Under the pieces are notes generated by a model that saw nothing but the letters and a program-made list of their open reading frames with translations, was not told where the DNA came from and searched no databases. A DNA stretch of 64,000 bases from Nitrobacter sp963807355 (lineage in GTDB: Bacteria > Pseudomonadota > Alphaproteobacteria > Rhizobiales > Xanthobacteraceae): the NCBI GenBank assembly GCA_963807355.1, contig CAWEBX010000021.1:1-64000 (forward strand), given 5' to 3'. Numbering within the stretch: position 1 is the stretch's first letter; every line of letters starts with the position of its first letter. The position numbers were made by a program, and so were the translations under genes. Positions 36,463 through 44,333 of this stretch are shown in pieces.

Positions 36463-37404
36463 TTGACGGAAGATGTCAGACGCACCGGCCCCCGTTCTAC
36501 GACTTACCACGCCGAATCGTTGTCGCATCCGATCGCTGTAAGTGGCCGTCGTATAAATTGGCGCTATGCTTCCGCAGTGGGAAGCTATCATCTGCTCGCA
36601 TTGTTAGCGTTTGAGCCGTGGTTTTTTAGCTGGACCGGCGTCGTGTTCGCGGTCGTCGGGGTTTATTTCTTCGGCGCGCTTGGCATCAACCTTTGTTACC
36701 ATCGGCTGCTTAGCCACAGGAGCTTTAGCTGCCCATTATGGCTCGAGCATACATTTGCGATCATCGCCGTCTGCTGTGTTGAAGATACACCCGCTCGTTG
36801 GGTCGCCACACATCGCCAACACCATCATCGCGCCGATGATCAGGCCGATCCGCACAGCCCGCTGGTAAGCTTATTCTGGTCCTATATGGGCTGGTTGTTT
36901 ATCGAGAATACGGACTTGAGCCGGGCGGTCGCATATGACCGATATGCACGAGACATCGTGCGCGACAAATTCTATCGATGGATTGAGCGCGCCTTCGTGT
37001 GGATTACGCTTTCACAGTCTCTGGTATTCTTTACGGTTGGTTTTCTCATCGGCCTTTTCTTTGGTGATACGATAAACGAAGCTTTTCAAACTGGCGCAAG
37101 CGTCTGGCTGTGGGGCGTCGTCCTTCGAACGATTTTCGTTTGGCATATCACATGGTGCGGCAATTCCTTTCCTCACCTGTTCGGCTACCGCAATTACGAA
37201 ACGAAAGACAATAGTCGCAACAATATATTAGTGGCGATCATCACGAGTGGCGAAGGATGGCACAACAATCACCACGCCGAACCGAGCTCAGCATCTAACC
37301 AGCGGCAATGGTGGGAGATCGATCTCACCTATCTGCTCTTGCAAGTGTTCGTCCTGCTGGGCCTCGCGTGGGATGTCCAATTGTCAAAGCGACCTGCTTC
37401 CTAA
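36463..37404 (+). CDS. Acyl-CoA / fatty acid desaturase (stearoyl-CoA desaturase type)
   Basis: This 313-residue membrane di-iron enzyme would introduce a double bond, probably at C9, into acyl chains. The three histidine boxes are present in order: HRLLSHRSF (about residue 85), THRQHHHRAD (about 123) and GEGWHNNHHAEP (about 268). Hydrophobic hairpins flank them, such as LLALLAFEPWFFSWTGVVFA and VFFTVGFLIGLFF. The length and spacing are normal. It lies just beyond the tRNA fragments, alone on its strand. Frame intact. Whether the substrate is an acyl-CoA, acyl-ACP or lipid is not determinable. Confidence 0.9.
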   Translation: MTEDVRRTGPRSTTYHAESLSHPIAVSGRRINWRYASAVGSYHLLALLAFEPWFFSWTGVVFAVVGVYFFGALGINLCYHRLLSHRSFSCPLWLEHTFAIIAVCCVEDTPARWVATHRQHHHRADDQADPHSPLVSLFWSYMGWLFIENTDLSRAVAYDRYARDIVRDKFYRWIERAFVWITLSQSLVFFTVGFLIGLFFGDTINEAFQTGASVWLWGVVLRTIFVWHITWCGNSFPHLFGYRNYETKDNSRNNILVAIITSGEGWHNNHHAEPSSASNQRQWWEIDLTYLLLQVFVLLGLAWDVQLSKRPAS

Positions 37405-37476
37405 TCTCCACAAAGTTTCGAGGGCCGACACCCAGCAATCGTTCCGCTTCTCATCACGCCTAACAATTTAGGCCCG

Positions 37477-37635
37477 TTATTTGACGGGATGCTTGGCTCG
37501 CTGGCGCTTCCTCAATCTCACCCCCGCCCCACCACCATTCTCCGCGATGAACTCGACGCCGGCTTTTTCGAGGGCGGTGCGCACCCTCTCTTTGGCGTCC
37601 TCTGACACAACGAGCCCGCCGGCTTCCCGTTCCAT
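37477..37635 (-). pseudogene. XRE-regulator-like C-terminal fragment
   Basis: A 52-residue frame reads EAGGLVVSEDAKERVRTALE then KAGVEFIAENGGGAGVRLRK. The KAGVEFI-ENGGGAGVRLRK end is the standard C-terminus of small alphaproteobacterial XRE-family regulators, but the HTH domain is absent. Directly upstream another frame on this strand (VAEVGSKLFGEPMGPNSIID) ends at a stop near 37657. The fragment may be an orphan tail. A run to the HTH domain was not found in any frame. Confidence 0.5.
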
Positions 37636-37913
37636 TCGTTATTGGCCCAGCGACGACCCGTGGACGGTTGGATCCGTAACGTCGATAATGGAGTTAGGAC
37701 CCATCGGTTCGCCGAAGAGTTTGGATCCAACCTCGGCCACGGCTGTGTTCCGCGCTTCATCGTTCTCGGCGTTCGACATCGTTGCCGACGTACCTCCGCC
37801 ATGCAGCAGCAAAAATTCTTATAAATCAGTATTTTATGGGTACGGCCGCTTTCGTCCCATACTTCAGCCCATATTCCGTTCGTGATGTGAAAGAGCCGTC
37901 GGGAGTATCGCCG

Positions 37914-38676
37914 TCACTGCGTCCGGGCAATCGACCTTTCTTGCGACGAGCACAGAGACATTGTCCCGCCCCCCGGCGCGAAAACCTTGGCCACGAGATC
38001 GCGCACAGCTCGAACGTGATCGGGGGCCACACTCAAAGCATGCCCGATCTCATTGTCCTCCACCATGTCGGTGAGTCCGTCGCTGCAAAGCAGCAGGGTT
38101 TCGTCGGCTCCCAGCGGCGCGTCGACGTTGACGTGCGGTTCGACGGCAGTCGGAAACGAGGAGCCGCCGAGCGCCTGGGTGATGGCATGCGATCGGCGGT
38201 GGCCTGAGTGGTCGACCCCCTCATCGGCAACATCATCATGGCTAAGCTGGATCAGCCGGCCGGTACTGAAAAGATAGCAGCGGCTGTCGCCGATATTGAA
38301 GGTGAGCAGCGCCGTTGGAGTGAGTAACGCCCCAACCAGCGTGGTCCCCATGCCGAGCGCTGCCTCCTGCTGCTCCATCAACGTGTACAGATGCTGATTG
38401 GCATCCTCGATCGCCTCGGCACACGATTTCCGGATTTGAAATCCGGTCAACGGCTGCAACCAGATAGTTGAGCACCGCACGGCTGGCCATCGAGCCTTGC
38501 GCGTGGCCGCCCATGCCGTCCGCGACCATCAGGAGGCAGCCATCGCCCGGTGCTGTCATGGAAACGGGTGTGTTCATATCGCCCGTCAGCACACGAGGGC
38601 CGATCGAGATGGCGTCCTCGTTCGCCGGACGCACGCGACCGCGGTGGGTGAAGGCGGCGATGGTCCAGCCCGTCAT
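37914..38676 (-). pseudogene. PP2C-family Ser/Thr protein phosphatase, frameshifted
   Basis: From ATG 38676 (MTGWTIAAFTHRGRVRPANE) the PP2C motifs appear: RxxNED-like RPANEDAI, MVADGMGGHAQG (metal Asp), then a shift near 38430 into SCAEAIEDANQHLYTLMEQQ. Motifs LLTFNIGDSRCYLF, DETLLLCSDGLTDMV follow. A second shift in a G-run near 37980 moves the last metal-binding motif (GGRDNVSVLVARKVDCPD) out of frame. All metal-site motifs exist but in three frames. Such phosphatases act in FHA/type VI secretion signalling, but no such genes are near. Confidence 0.75.
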
Positions 38677-38734
38677 GTGCAGACCTCCCACGCGCTCGGA
38701 GACAACCGTACTGAATTAGCTCAGGAACTTGGCG

Positions 38735-39105
38735 AGGGGCGACGTGCGACCCGAATAGCTTGGCCTTCAGGTCAGCGCATTCCACTTGAGAGATCGCGCC
38801 TCTGGCAAGTAGGCCATGAAGGCGCTCCAGCTCCTGCGTGACGGAAGTTTAGGCGGTGGAGGCGACTCGACGAGCTGAACCCTTTTCACGTCGCTGACAA
38901 AGAGAGTAAGGCCAGATTCCCCGCCGCTGCTCGTAGACCCTACGCGGTGAGCCGCCCGCATCGCCCAGACCAATGCAATTCCCCAGCCAATGTGCCGCCG
39001 AAGGCCAGATTGATGAGGAGGATGACCCAGCGGTTCGGATGGTCACGGCGGAATGCCACCATGCTCGGGTGCCGGCAGTGAGGAAACCGACGCCGAGAGA
39101 GATCA
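38735..39105 (-). pseudogene. Superinfection-immunity family protein with SHOCT tail, frameshifted
   Basis: The Imm_superinfect fold (phage T4 Imm-like, two membrane helices) is traceable: LLISLGVGFLTA in one frame, then PSMVAFRRDHPNRWVILLIN and LAFGGT in the next, then IGWGIALVWAMRAAHRVG in a third. A SHOCT-type tail follows in yet another frame: ELERLHGLLARGAISQVE and CADLKAKLFGSHVAP. The R-HPNRW-I and GW-IALVWA boxes are diagnostic. Three or more shifts, so not functional. In phages the protein blocks DNA entry; in bacterial chromosomes the role is unclear. Confidence 0.6.
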
Positions 39106-39146
39106 AAAGGGCGAAATCGTCCGGAGGATGCGAGCCCGGCGGCATG

Positions 39147-39420
39147 TCACATGACTCGCACAATGATCGAGACGATGAACGATGCAATCCAGACAAATCC
39201 ATAGGTCGGCGTCTGGCGTAGACGCTGTGCGCGCATGAACAGATAGGCCGGGGCCAACAGAAGCGCGAACAACGTCATCCATCCGGAACCGTAGCCGGCG
39301 CGCTTGAGTTGCGCCGCGTCGGTCAGGCACAGCGCCGCATTCACCAGAAGCGGAATGAGCCAGGTGAGTGGCGTCAGGAATGCCAGAAACGGCGGATCGT
39401 AGACGGGAGCGCCATCCAGG
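39147..39420 (-). CDS. Small membrane protein, possibly N-terminally truncated
   Basis: An open frame without a good start carries LTPLTWLIPLLVNAALCLTD, AAQLKRAGYGSGWMTLFALL, LAPAYLFMRAQRLRQTPTYG and FVWIASFIVSIIVRVM: three hydrophobic segments around a basic loop. Similar C-terminal domains occur in Bradyrhizobium membrane proteins with an N-terminal GYF_2-type domain, not seen here. An ATG at 39344 would give 65 residues. It lies on the same strand as the superinfection-immunity remnant. Confidence 0.5.
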
Positions 39421-39905
39421 AACTAAACGATATGGGTGAGTTGATGAACAGGTCCGACAGGGCGTCGATGACGTCGGTCGGCCATGAGCGGCGGCAGTTT
39501 CCGCGACAGCCTCGTCGGAACGCGGCTCGATGCCATCGAGGCGAAGGTTACAGCGCAAGGCGAGCGCATATCCGTGGAGCGGCTGAGCGCGACGACGCCC
39601 AACAGCGGCTGCCTTTTCAACGGGTGTTGTTGTGGCGCAGCAGAGCCCGGTTCAATTAGCCCATGGAATCGATCTAGGCCCCGGCGGGGTCGGAGTTGAC
39701 CGCTACGGGGCGTAACGCGGACGTAAGAGCCGTCATCCCCATCGCTGATTACGAACGTGTAATCCCTTAGGCCATGAGCCGGATTGTACCGTCGCACGGT
39801 CGACCGCTCCCAAGAGACCTCCGTGCAGAAACGGCTCAAGCGATGATAATACGCCAAACAAACACCGAGCCTTCTCACGATGCTCGTGCACCGCCCAACA
39901 GCTTG
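39421..39905. other. No recognisable gene
   Basis: Only short frames. A plus-strand stretch (RLDAIEAKVTAQGERISVER, about 39515-39575) is helical and may be a coiled-coil scrap. Nothing else recognised. Confidence 0.35.
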
Positions 39906-39975
39906 GCCTTCAGGTCATCGAACTTGAGAGATCGCGCCTCTGGTCAAAAGACCATGAAGGCGCTCCAGCTCCTGA
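39906..39975 (-). pseudogene. Orphan SHOCT-domain tail
   Basis: The minus strand reads ELERLHGLLTRGAISQV and then, one base off, DLKAKLLGG. This is almost the same as the SHOCT tail of the immunity gene at 38735-38830, including DNA identity over most of 70 bases. It joins directly to the repeated RHH gene at 39970, so the junction is a recombination or duplication endpoint. Confidence 0.5.
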
Positions 39976-40182
39976 GCGACGTGATCTTGTCACCCGACCT
40001 GAACGATACGGTATCGGCAACCAGACACGACGGATCGACACCGCCGGCGCGCGAAGGCGGTCGATAACAGAGCGGCGGACGTATTCAGATTTGGTTTGAA
40101 GTTCTCGCCGCGCCGCGAGGTCTATCGCTTTTGAGATCGGTTCGGGCGCGCGAAACTGCAGAAGCTTGGTGTGATATTCCAT
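39970..40182 (-). pseudogene. Ribbon-helix-helix-like small gene, copy 1 (frameshifted)
   Basis: From ATG 40182 it encodes MEYHTKLLQFRAPEPISKAI then ARRELQTKSEYVRRSVIDRL, an RHH-type DNA-binding core (strand, two helices). Two extra bases in a CG run (about 40050) shift the tail VDPSCLVADTVSFRSGDKIT out of frame. The same 210 bases occur at 58218-58434, where the gene is in frame. RHH proteins are often antitoxins or mobile-element regulators; no toxin partner is seen. Confidence 0.55.
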
Positions 40183-40231
40183 GGCCCAAAGCGGAAACTC
40201 GCCGAGCCGAGGTGTGCCATTGTTAGCCGGC

Positions 40232-41266
40232 TCATCTATCGAATGCAAAGATCCGCTTCCAGTCCTTCTTCATGTCGACCACTGTCCACCTATTCACCGC
40301 AGCGGCGTCGAGCGCTACTTCGAGTTTCCCGAAATGCGACTGGCGGTCATATGCGTATTCGCGTTCGGCGTCGGTGTGGTGGACGATCAGACCGAACCGT
40401 GCGCCGGTGGCGCCGAGCGTCGTCCATTGCAGCATTTCGAGGTCGCCGTCGGAGTTTCCGAATGCCGCGATCGGACGGCGACCAATGTGTTCGTTGATGC
40501 CGACCGGCTTTCCAGCCTTGTCATCGATAAAGTTCATGTCTGGCAGCCGGAAAAGTGTCGGCTCATCGTCCTTCATCTCAAATTTAGTCTTAATCGACGA
40601 CCCGATGACCTGCTCCGGCGGCACCCCGTAGATTTGTTCGGTCCACGGTCGCATGAACTCGATACCGCCGCCTGACACAATGTGGGTCTTGAAGCCGTTG
40701 GCCCGGAGGTAAGCGAGCAATTCGAGCATCGGCTGGTAGACCAGTTCGATATAAGGCCGATTGAATCGGTGATCTCGCGTGGTCGCGAGCCAATCGCTGA
40801 CGATTTTCTCGAATTCTGCAGTGGTCATGCCGGCATGCGTCACGGCGATGATTTCGACCAATCCCTTTTCGCCGGAAGCCACCACGGCATTCAAGTCACC
40901 GTCCAGCACTGCTGCGAACGGCTGCTTGGTCTTCCAGTCCGGATGCATTGGCGCCATCGCTTTCGCGCGATCGAGCGCGAAGGCCATTTGGACATACATC
41001 GGCTGCTCGACCCAAAGGGTGCCGTCGTTATCGAAGGTTGCGATGCGTTCGTGGGCCGGAACGAAGAAAGGTCCGCCTTGGGTTGTAACGCGCGCGACGA
41101 AATCGAGGATCGAAGCTTTGGTCGCACCCTCGTTCCATGACGGTAGTGGATCGCCCTGTGCCTGTGCCACGGCTGAGGTGAAACGAAGAGAGGCCGCGAG
41201 CAAGGGTATCATCGTCAGCGACGAGAGGAGAGCGCGGCGGTGCATATGAGGAGGCCCCGGGTTCAT
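40232..41266 (-). CDS. Exported HAD-superfamily phosphatase
   Basis: The 344-residue protein has a signal peptide (RRALLSSLTMIPLLAASLRF, cleavage near AVAQA) and a HAD core. Motif I is ATFDNDGTLWVE (nucleophile Asp and acid Asp), motif II THIVSGGGIEF, motif III Lys in SSIKTKFEM, motif IV AAFGNSDGDLEML. Such proteins resemble phosphoserine phosphatases but are periplasmic with broad phosphomonoesterase activity. It is divergent from a broken sulfatase-activating gene and sulfatase, a grouping I associate with Bradyrhizobium sulfate/phosphate scavenging clusters. The frame is intact, unlike its neighbours. Confidence 0.8.
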   Translation of the reverse strand: MNPGPPHMHRRALLSSLTMIPLLAASLRFTSAVAQAQGDPLPSWNEGATKASILDFVARVTTQGGPFFVPAHERIATFDNDGTLWVEQPMYVQMAFALDRAKAMAPMHPDWKTKQPFAAVLDGDLNAVVASGEKGLVEIIAVTHAGMTTAEFEKIVSDWLATTRDHRFNRPYIELVYQPMLELLAYLRANGFKTHIVSGGGIEFMRPWTEQIYGVPPEQVIGSSIKTKFEMKDDEPTLFRLPDMNFIDDKAGKPVGINEHIGRRPIAAFGNSDGDLEMLQWTTLGATGARFGLIVHHTDAEREYAYDRQSHFGKLEVALDAAAVNRWTVVDMKKDWKRIFAFDR

Positions 41267-41339
41267 GATCGTTTTTCCTTTCAGGTCCGGAGAGTAAGGC
41301 GATCTTGATCTAAATCAATGCATGATTGTGCGTGGACCC

Positions 41340-41823
41340 AATGTTCGAGCCTCTGGGTTGGTACGCGCGCGGCACAATACCCGGGGCGGAATTCGGATAG
41401 GGTGACGAACAATTCCCCGGCGGTAGGCATATGACGAACACCTGGCAGGGTGATTTTCCGCACCAGAATCTCGCGGCTGATGGCTTCGAACGCATTTCGC
41501 GCGTCGCCGCATTCCCGGCCGACGGCTCCGGCCTGCACGATATGATCGGCAATGTCTGGGAAGGGACCGGCGATTGGTGTTCCCAAAAGCACGAGCCCTA
41601 TGCTCTGAAAGTCTGCTGTATCCAGCAAAATCCTCGTGGCGAGGATCGATGGGCGAGCTACGATTCTTGTCAGCCGAAATCTCAGGATTCCCCGCAAGGT
41701 GCTGAAAGGCGGCTCGCATCTTTGGCTCCAACTACTGCCGCCGCTATCGTCCGACCGCGCGTCATGTCGAGCCGATCGACACATCAGCAAGCCACGTCGG
41801 CTTCAGGTGCATCATTAGGAAGA
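41340..41823 (+). pseudogene. Formylglycine-generating enzyme (sulfatase activator), 3' half only
   Basis: The enzyme converts the sulfatase active-site Cys to formylglycine. The remnant begins near 41340 in mid-domain (YARGTIPGAEFG), passes a stop where Trp is expected (GAEFxWGDE), then reads GGRHMTNTWQGDFPHQNLAA, GLHDMIGNVWEGTGDW. Further shifts follow: RIPRKVLKGGSHL in one frame and NYCRRYRPTARHVEPIDTSA, SHVGFRC in another. In the active-site segment GGSHL-C-APNYC the first Cys is lost because a base of its TGC codon is missing; the second (NYC) remains. Its N-terminal half is absent. It lies 10 bases before the sulfatase it would serve. Confidence 0.75.
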
Positions 41824-41833
41824 GGATCACGTC

Positions 41834-43162
41834 ATGAGCAACGATAGGATTCCCGCAAAGCCTGAGCCGAGCACGGGACTAATCGGTGAGGGATTGAAAC
41901 GCCGCGATTTCTTGCTGAGTGGCAGTTCTCTCGTGGCCGCTTCGGCGCTCTCAGCCGTCGGATTGACGAGTCTCCGCAAAAGCGCAGCAACCAGCTACCG
42001 CGCCCGCTGCGGCCGGCCAGCGGCCGAACATCGTCGTGATCATGGGCGACGACATCGGCATCTGGAATATCGGCGCTTACCACCGTGGTGATGATGGCCG
42101 GTCGGACACCAAATCTCGACAAGATCGCTGCCACCGTGGATCCGCGCTGGGGCAAGATCGGTAAACAGATGATCGAGGACGCTGGGACGCTCTATCCCAA
42201 GCGGATGGAGACCGTAGACGACGAAATCCGCGATGCGGCAATCAAATTCATCGAAAAGGCCAAGGCCGAAAACAAGCCGTTTTTTCTTTGGCTTAATCCG
42301 ACACGCATGCATATCGTCACTCATCTGTCGGAAAAATACCAAAAATTGCGCAATGCGAAGAACGGCTGGTCCATCCACGAAGCTGGCATGGCGCAGCTCG
42401 ACGACGACATCGGGATCGTGATGCAGAAGTTGAAGGACATGGGCGTCGACGAGAACACCATCGTCATCTTCACGACCGACAACGGCACCGAAGTCTTCAC
42501 ATGGCCGGACCGGCGGGCAAACACCGTTCGCACAAAGCAAGGGCACAGTTATGGAGGGTGGCTTCCGAGCCCCGGCGATGATCCGCTGGCCCGGCAAGGT
42601 TCCGGCCGGCAAGGTCGAAAACGGACTGATCTCAGGGCTCGACTGGTTCCCGACACTTTTAGCCGCTGCTGGCAATCCGAACATCGCCAACGAACTGAAG
42701 AAAGGAAAGCAGATCGGGGACCACACCTACAAGTGTCACCTGGACGGCTACAACCAGATGGACATGATTACCGGCAAGGGTCCGTCCAATCGGCATGAAG
42801 TTTGGTATTTCGGCGAAAGCTCGCTCGGCGCCTTGCGCATCGATGACTACAAATTCCGTTTCATCGATCAACCTGGCGGCTGGCTGGGGGACAAGACCAA
42901 GGTGGACGTGCCCTATATCACCAACCTTCGTCTCGATCCGTTCGAGCGCACGGGGTGGCCCAACAACGGCACCAAAGACGGCGCGCAAGCATACTTCGAA
43001 TGGTTCAAATACGAGTTCTGGCGCTTCGTCTTTGTTCAACAGCAGGTCGAGAAGCTGGCCGCGACCGCGATCGATTTCCCGCCGATGCAGAAGGGCGCGA
43101 GCTTCAACCTCGATGCCGTGAAGGCGCAAATCACGGCGGCCCAAGCGGCAGTAGCCAAGTAG
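41834..43162 (+). pseudogene. Arylsulfatase lacking its catalytic cysteine
   Basis: From ATG 41834 there is a Tat-type signal (LKRRDFLLSGSSLVAASALS). A shift near 41985 puts the metal-binding VVIMGDDIGIWNIGAYHRG in the next frame; another returns to MMAGRTPNLDKIAA. The sequence then jumps directly to TVDPRWGKIGKQMIEDAG. In complete homologues about 110 residues lie between these points, including the C-T-A-G-R motif whose Cys becomes formylglycine. No Cys-x-(Pro/Ala)-x-Arg remains. A further shift near 42515 separates FTTDNGTEVFTWPD from GGFRAPAMIRWPGKVPAG. The C-terminal domain is otherwise preserved to 43162. It cannot hydrolyse sulfate esters. Confidence 0.8.
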
Positions 43163-43392
43163 ATACCGGGGGCTGGACTGCTGTGATCGCTGGCACCTCG
43201 CGACTTAGGCGTCCGTCTGAGCTCTCGCTACTCGGCGGTGTCACCGAGCGCATGAGCTTGTTGACGCCGCTCACAGTCCTTTTGGACCTGATTGGATGCC
43301 GGACTGACTACAATGCATGTACAAAAGCGGACTTCGCCTGCCGATTGAGCTTGTGCGTTTACTCCGAAAATGCGGGGCTGTTCAAACCACAG
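43163..43392. other. Intergenic DNA
   Basis: About 230 bases between the sulfatase and integrase copy A. Nothing was recognised. Confidence 0.3.
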
Positions 43393-44018
43393 TCATATCA
43401 ACTCAACGATCTTCCGTTGGGCGTCATGATCGGCATCAATGTATCGCTGGGTGACGCGCAGGCTCGTGTGCCCAGCCAACATTTGGACGTCTCGCAGCGA
43501 TCCACCCACGAGCGAAATTTTTCTCGCTGCATTGGTGATGAAGGTGCGTCGCCCGCTGTGACTTGAGCACCCGTCAAAGCCGATCTGTTCGTACCATCGG
43601 GAAAACATGTTCACGATGGCCTGAGGCGATGTTTGTTTTGATCGTTCGGTACGGATGATGCGCGTATTTGAAACCCGCTGGTGTGTATTCCGTGCCACTC
43701 GATGAGGGCTGCCCGAAGCTGAGAATGAATCGGAATCACCCGCCCGGATCGACCTTTGCTTACTTCGTTCTGTAGCGCGATCATGTGACCGACCTTGCCC
43801 TCGGCATCGGTGACCATGCTCCATGTCAGGAGAGCGATCTCGCGGGCTCTAAGTCCGGCCCGGATCGAAAGGAGAAAGATTAGTCTGTTCCGGATCGGAT
43901 AACGGGTCCTTGCGAGATAACCCAGGACGGCTTCAACCTGGGCTTTCGTTAGGGGCTTGGCCTGTTTTCCGAGTGCCACGATTTTGCTCCTGATCGATCT
44001 ATCAGGATGCAGAACCAT
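43393..44018 (-). pseudogene. Tyrosine integrase, copy A (frameshifted)
   Basis: About 208 residues in two frames. From 44018: KQAKPLTKAQVEAVLGYLAR, the catalytic Arg in SIRAGLRAREIALLTW, and GRSGRVIPIHSQLRAALIEW. Extra bases near 43680 (GTGTGT) shift to RIIRTERSKQTSPQAIVNMF, HSGRRTFITNAARK with the His-Arg pair, and MLAGHTSLRVTQRYID with the final His and Tyr. It lacks a long N-terminal arm-binding domain, like small integrases of transposon type. The copy at 52500-53122 is about 90-95 percent identical by eye and in the same orientation. Confidence 0.8.
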
Positions 44019-44333
44019 ACCCGGTCACGGGAGATCGTACAGGGCATATATGGAATCTGCTCTTCGGTTTCGTGCAAAAGCAAGCTGAACGCCGACCTCG
44101 GATGGAGGCAACCAGAATAGACCACGACCCGCATCAAGTTTCTTGAGCCGGCTCAAGGTTTGATAGCGTACTCCCTTGTGGCCTTCCTAGCTTGAAAGAC
44201 GCCAACGCCCGCGCCTCGCGCTCTCACTGATTAACGGTTACACACCTCTATCAGTCGAACATCGGAACCCGCTGTGATGCCAATGAGTGATCAAGCAGCG
44301 CCCATCCCTTTCCCCTCCAGCGCGGGCCGCATA
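44019..44333. other. Intergenic DNA between integrase A and patatin gene
   Basis: About 315 bases. No gene. The integrase promoter should lie in the first part; no clear signal was assigned. Confidence 0.3.

Noticed and set aside
43970..44015. Palindrome CCTGATCGATCTATCAGG at the start of integrase copy A, also in copy B
   Set aside because: It is coding sequence for HPDRSIRS in both copies; conservation is explained by gene duplication.
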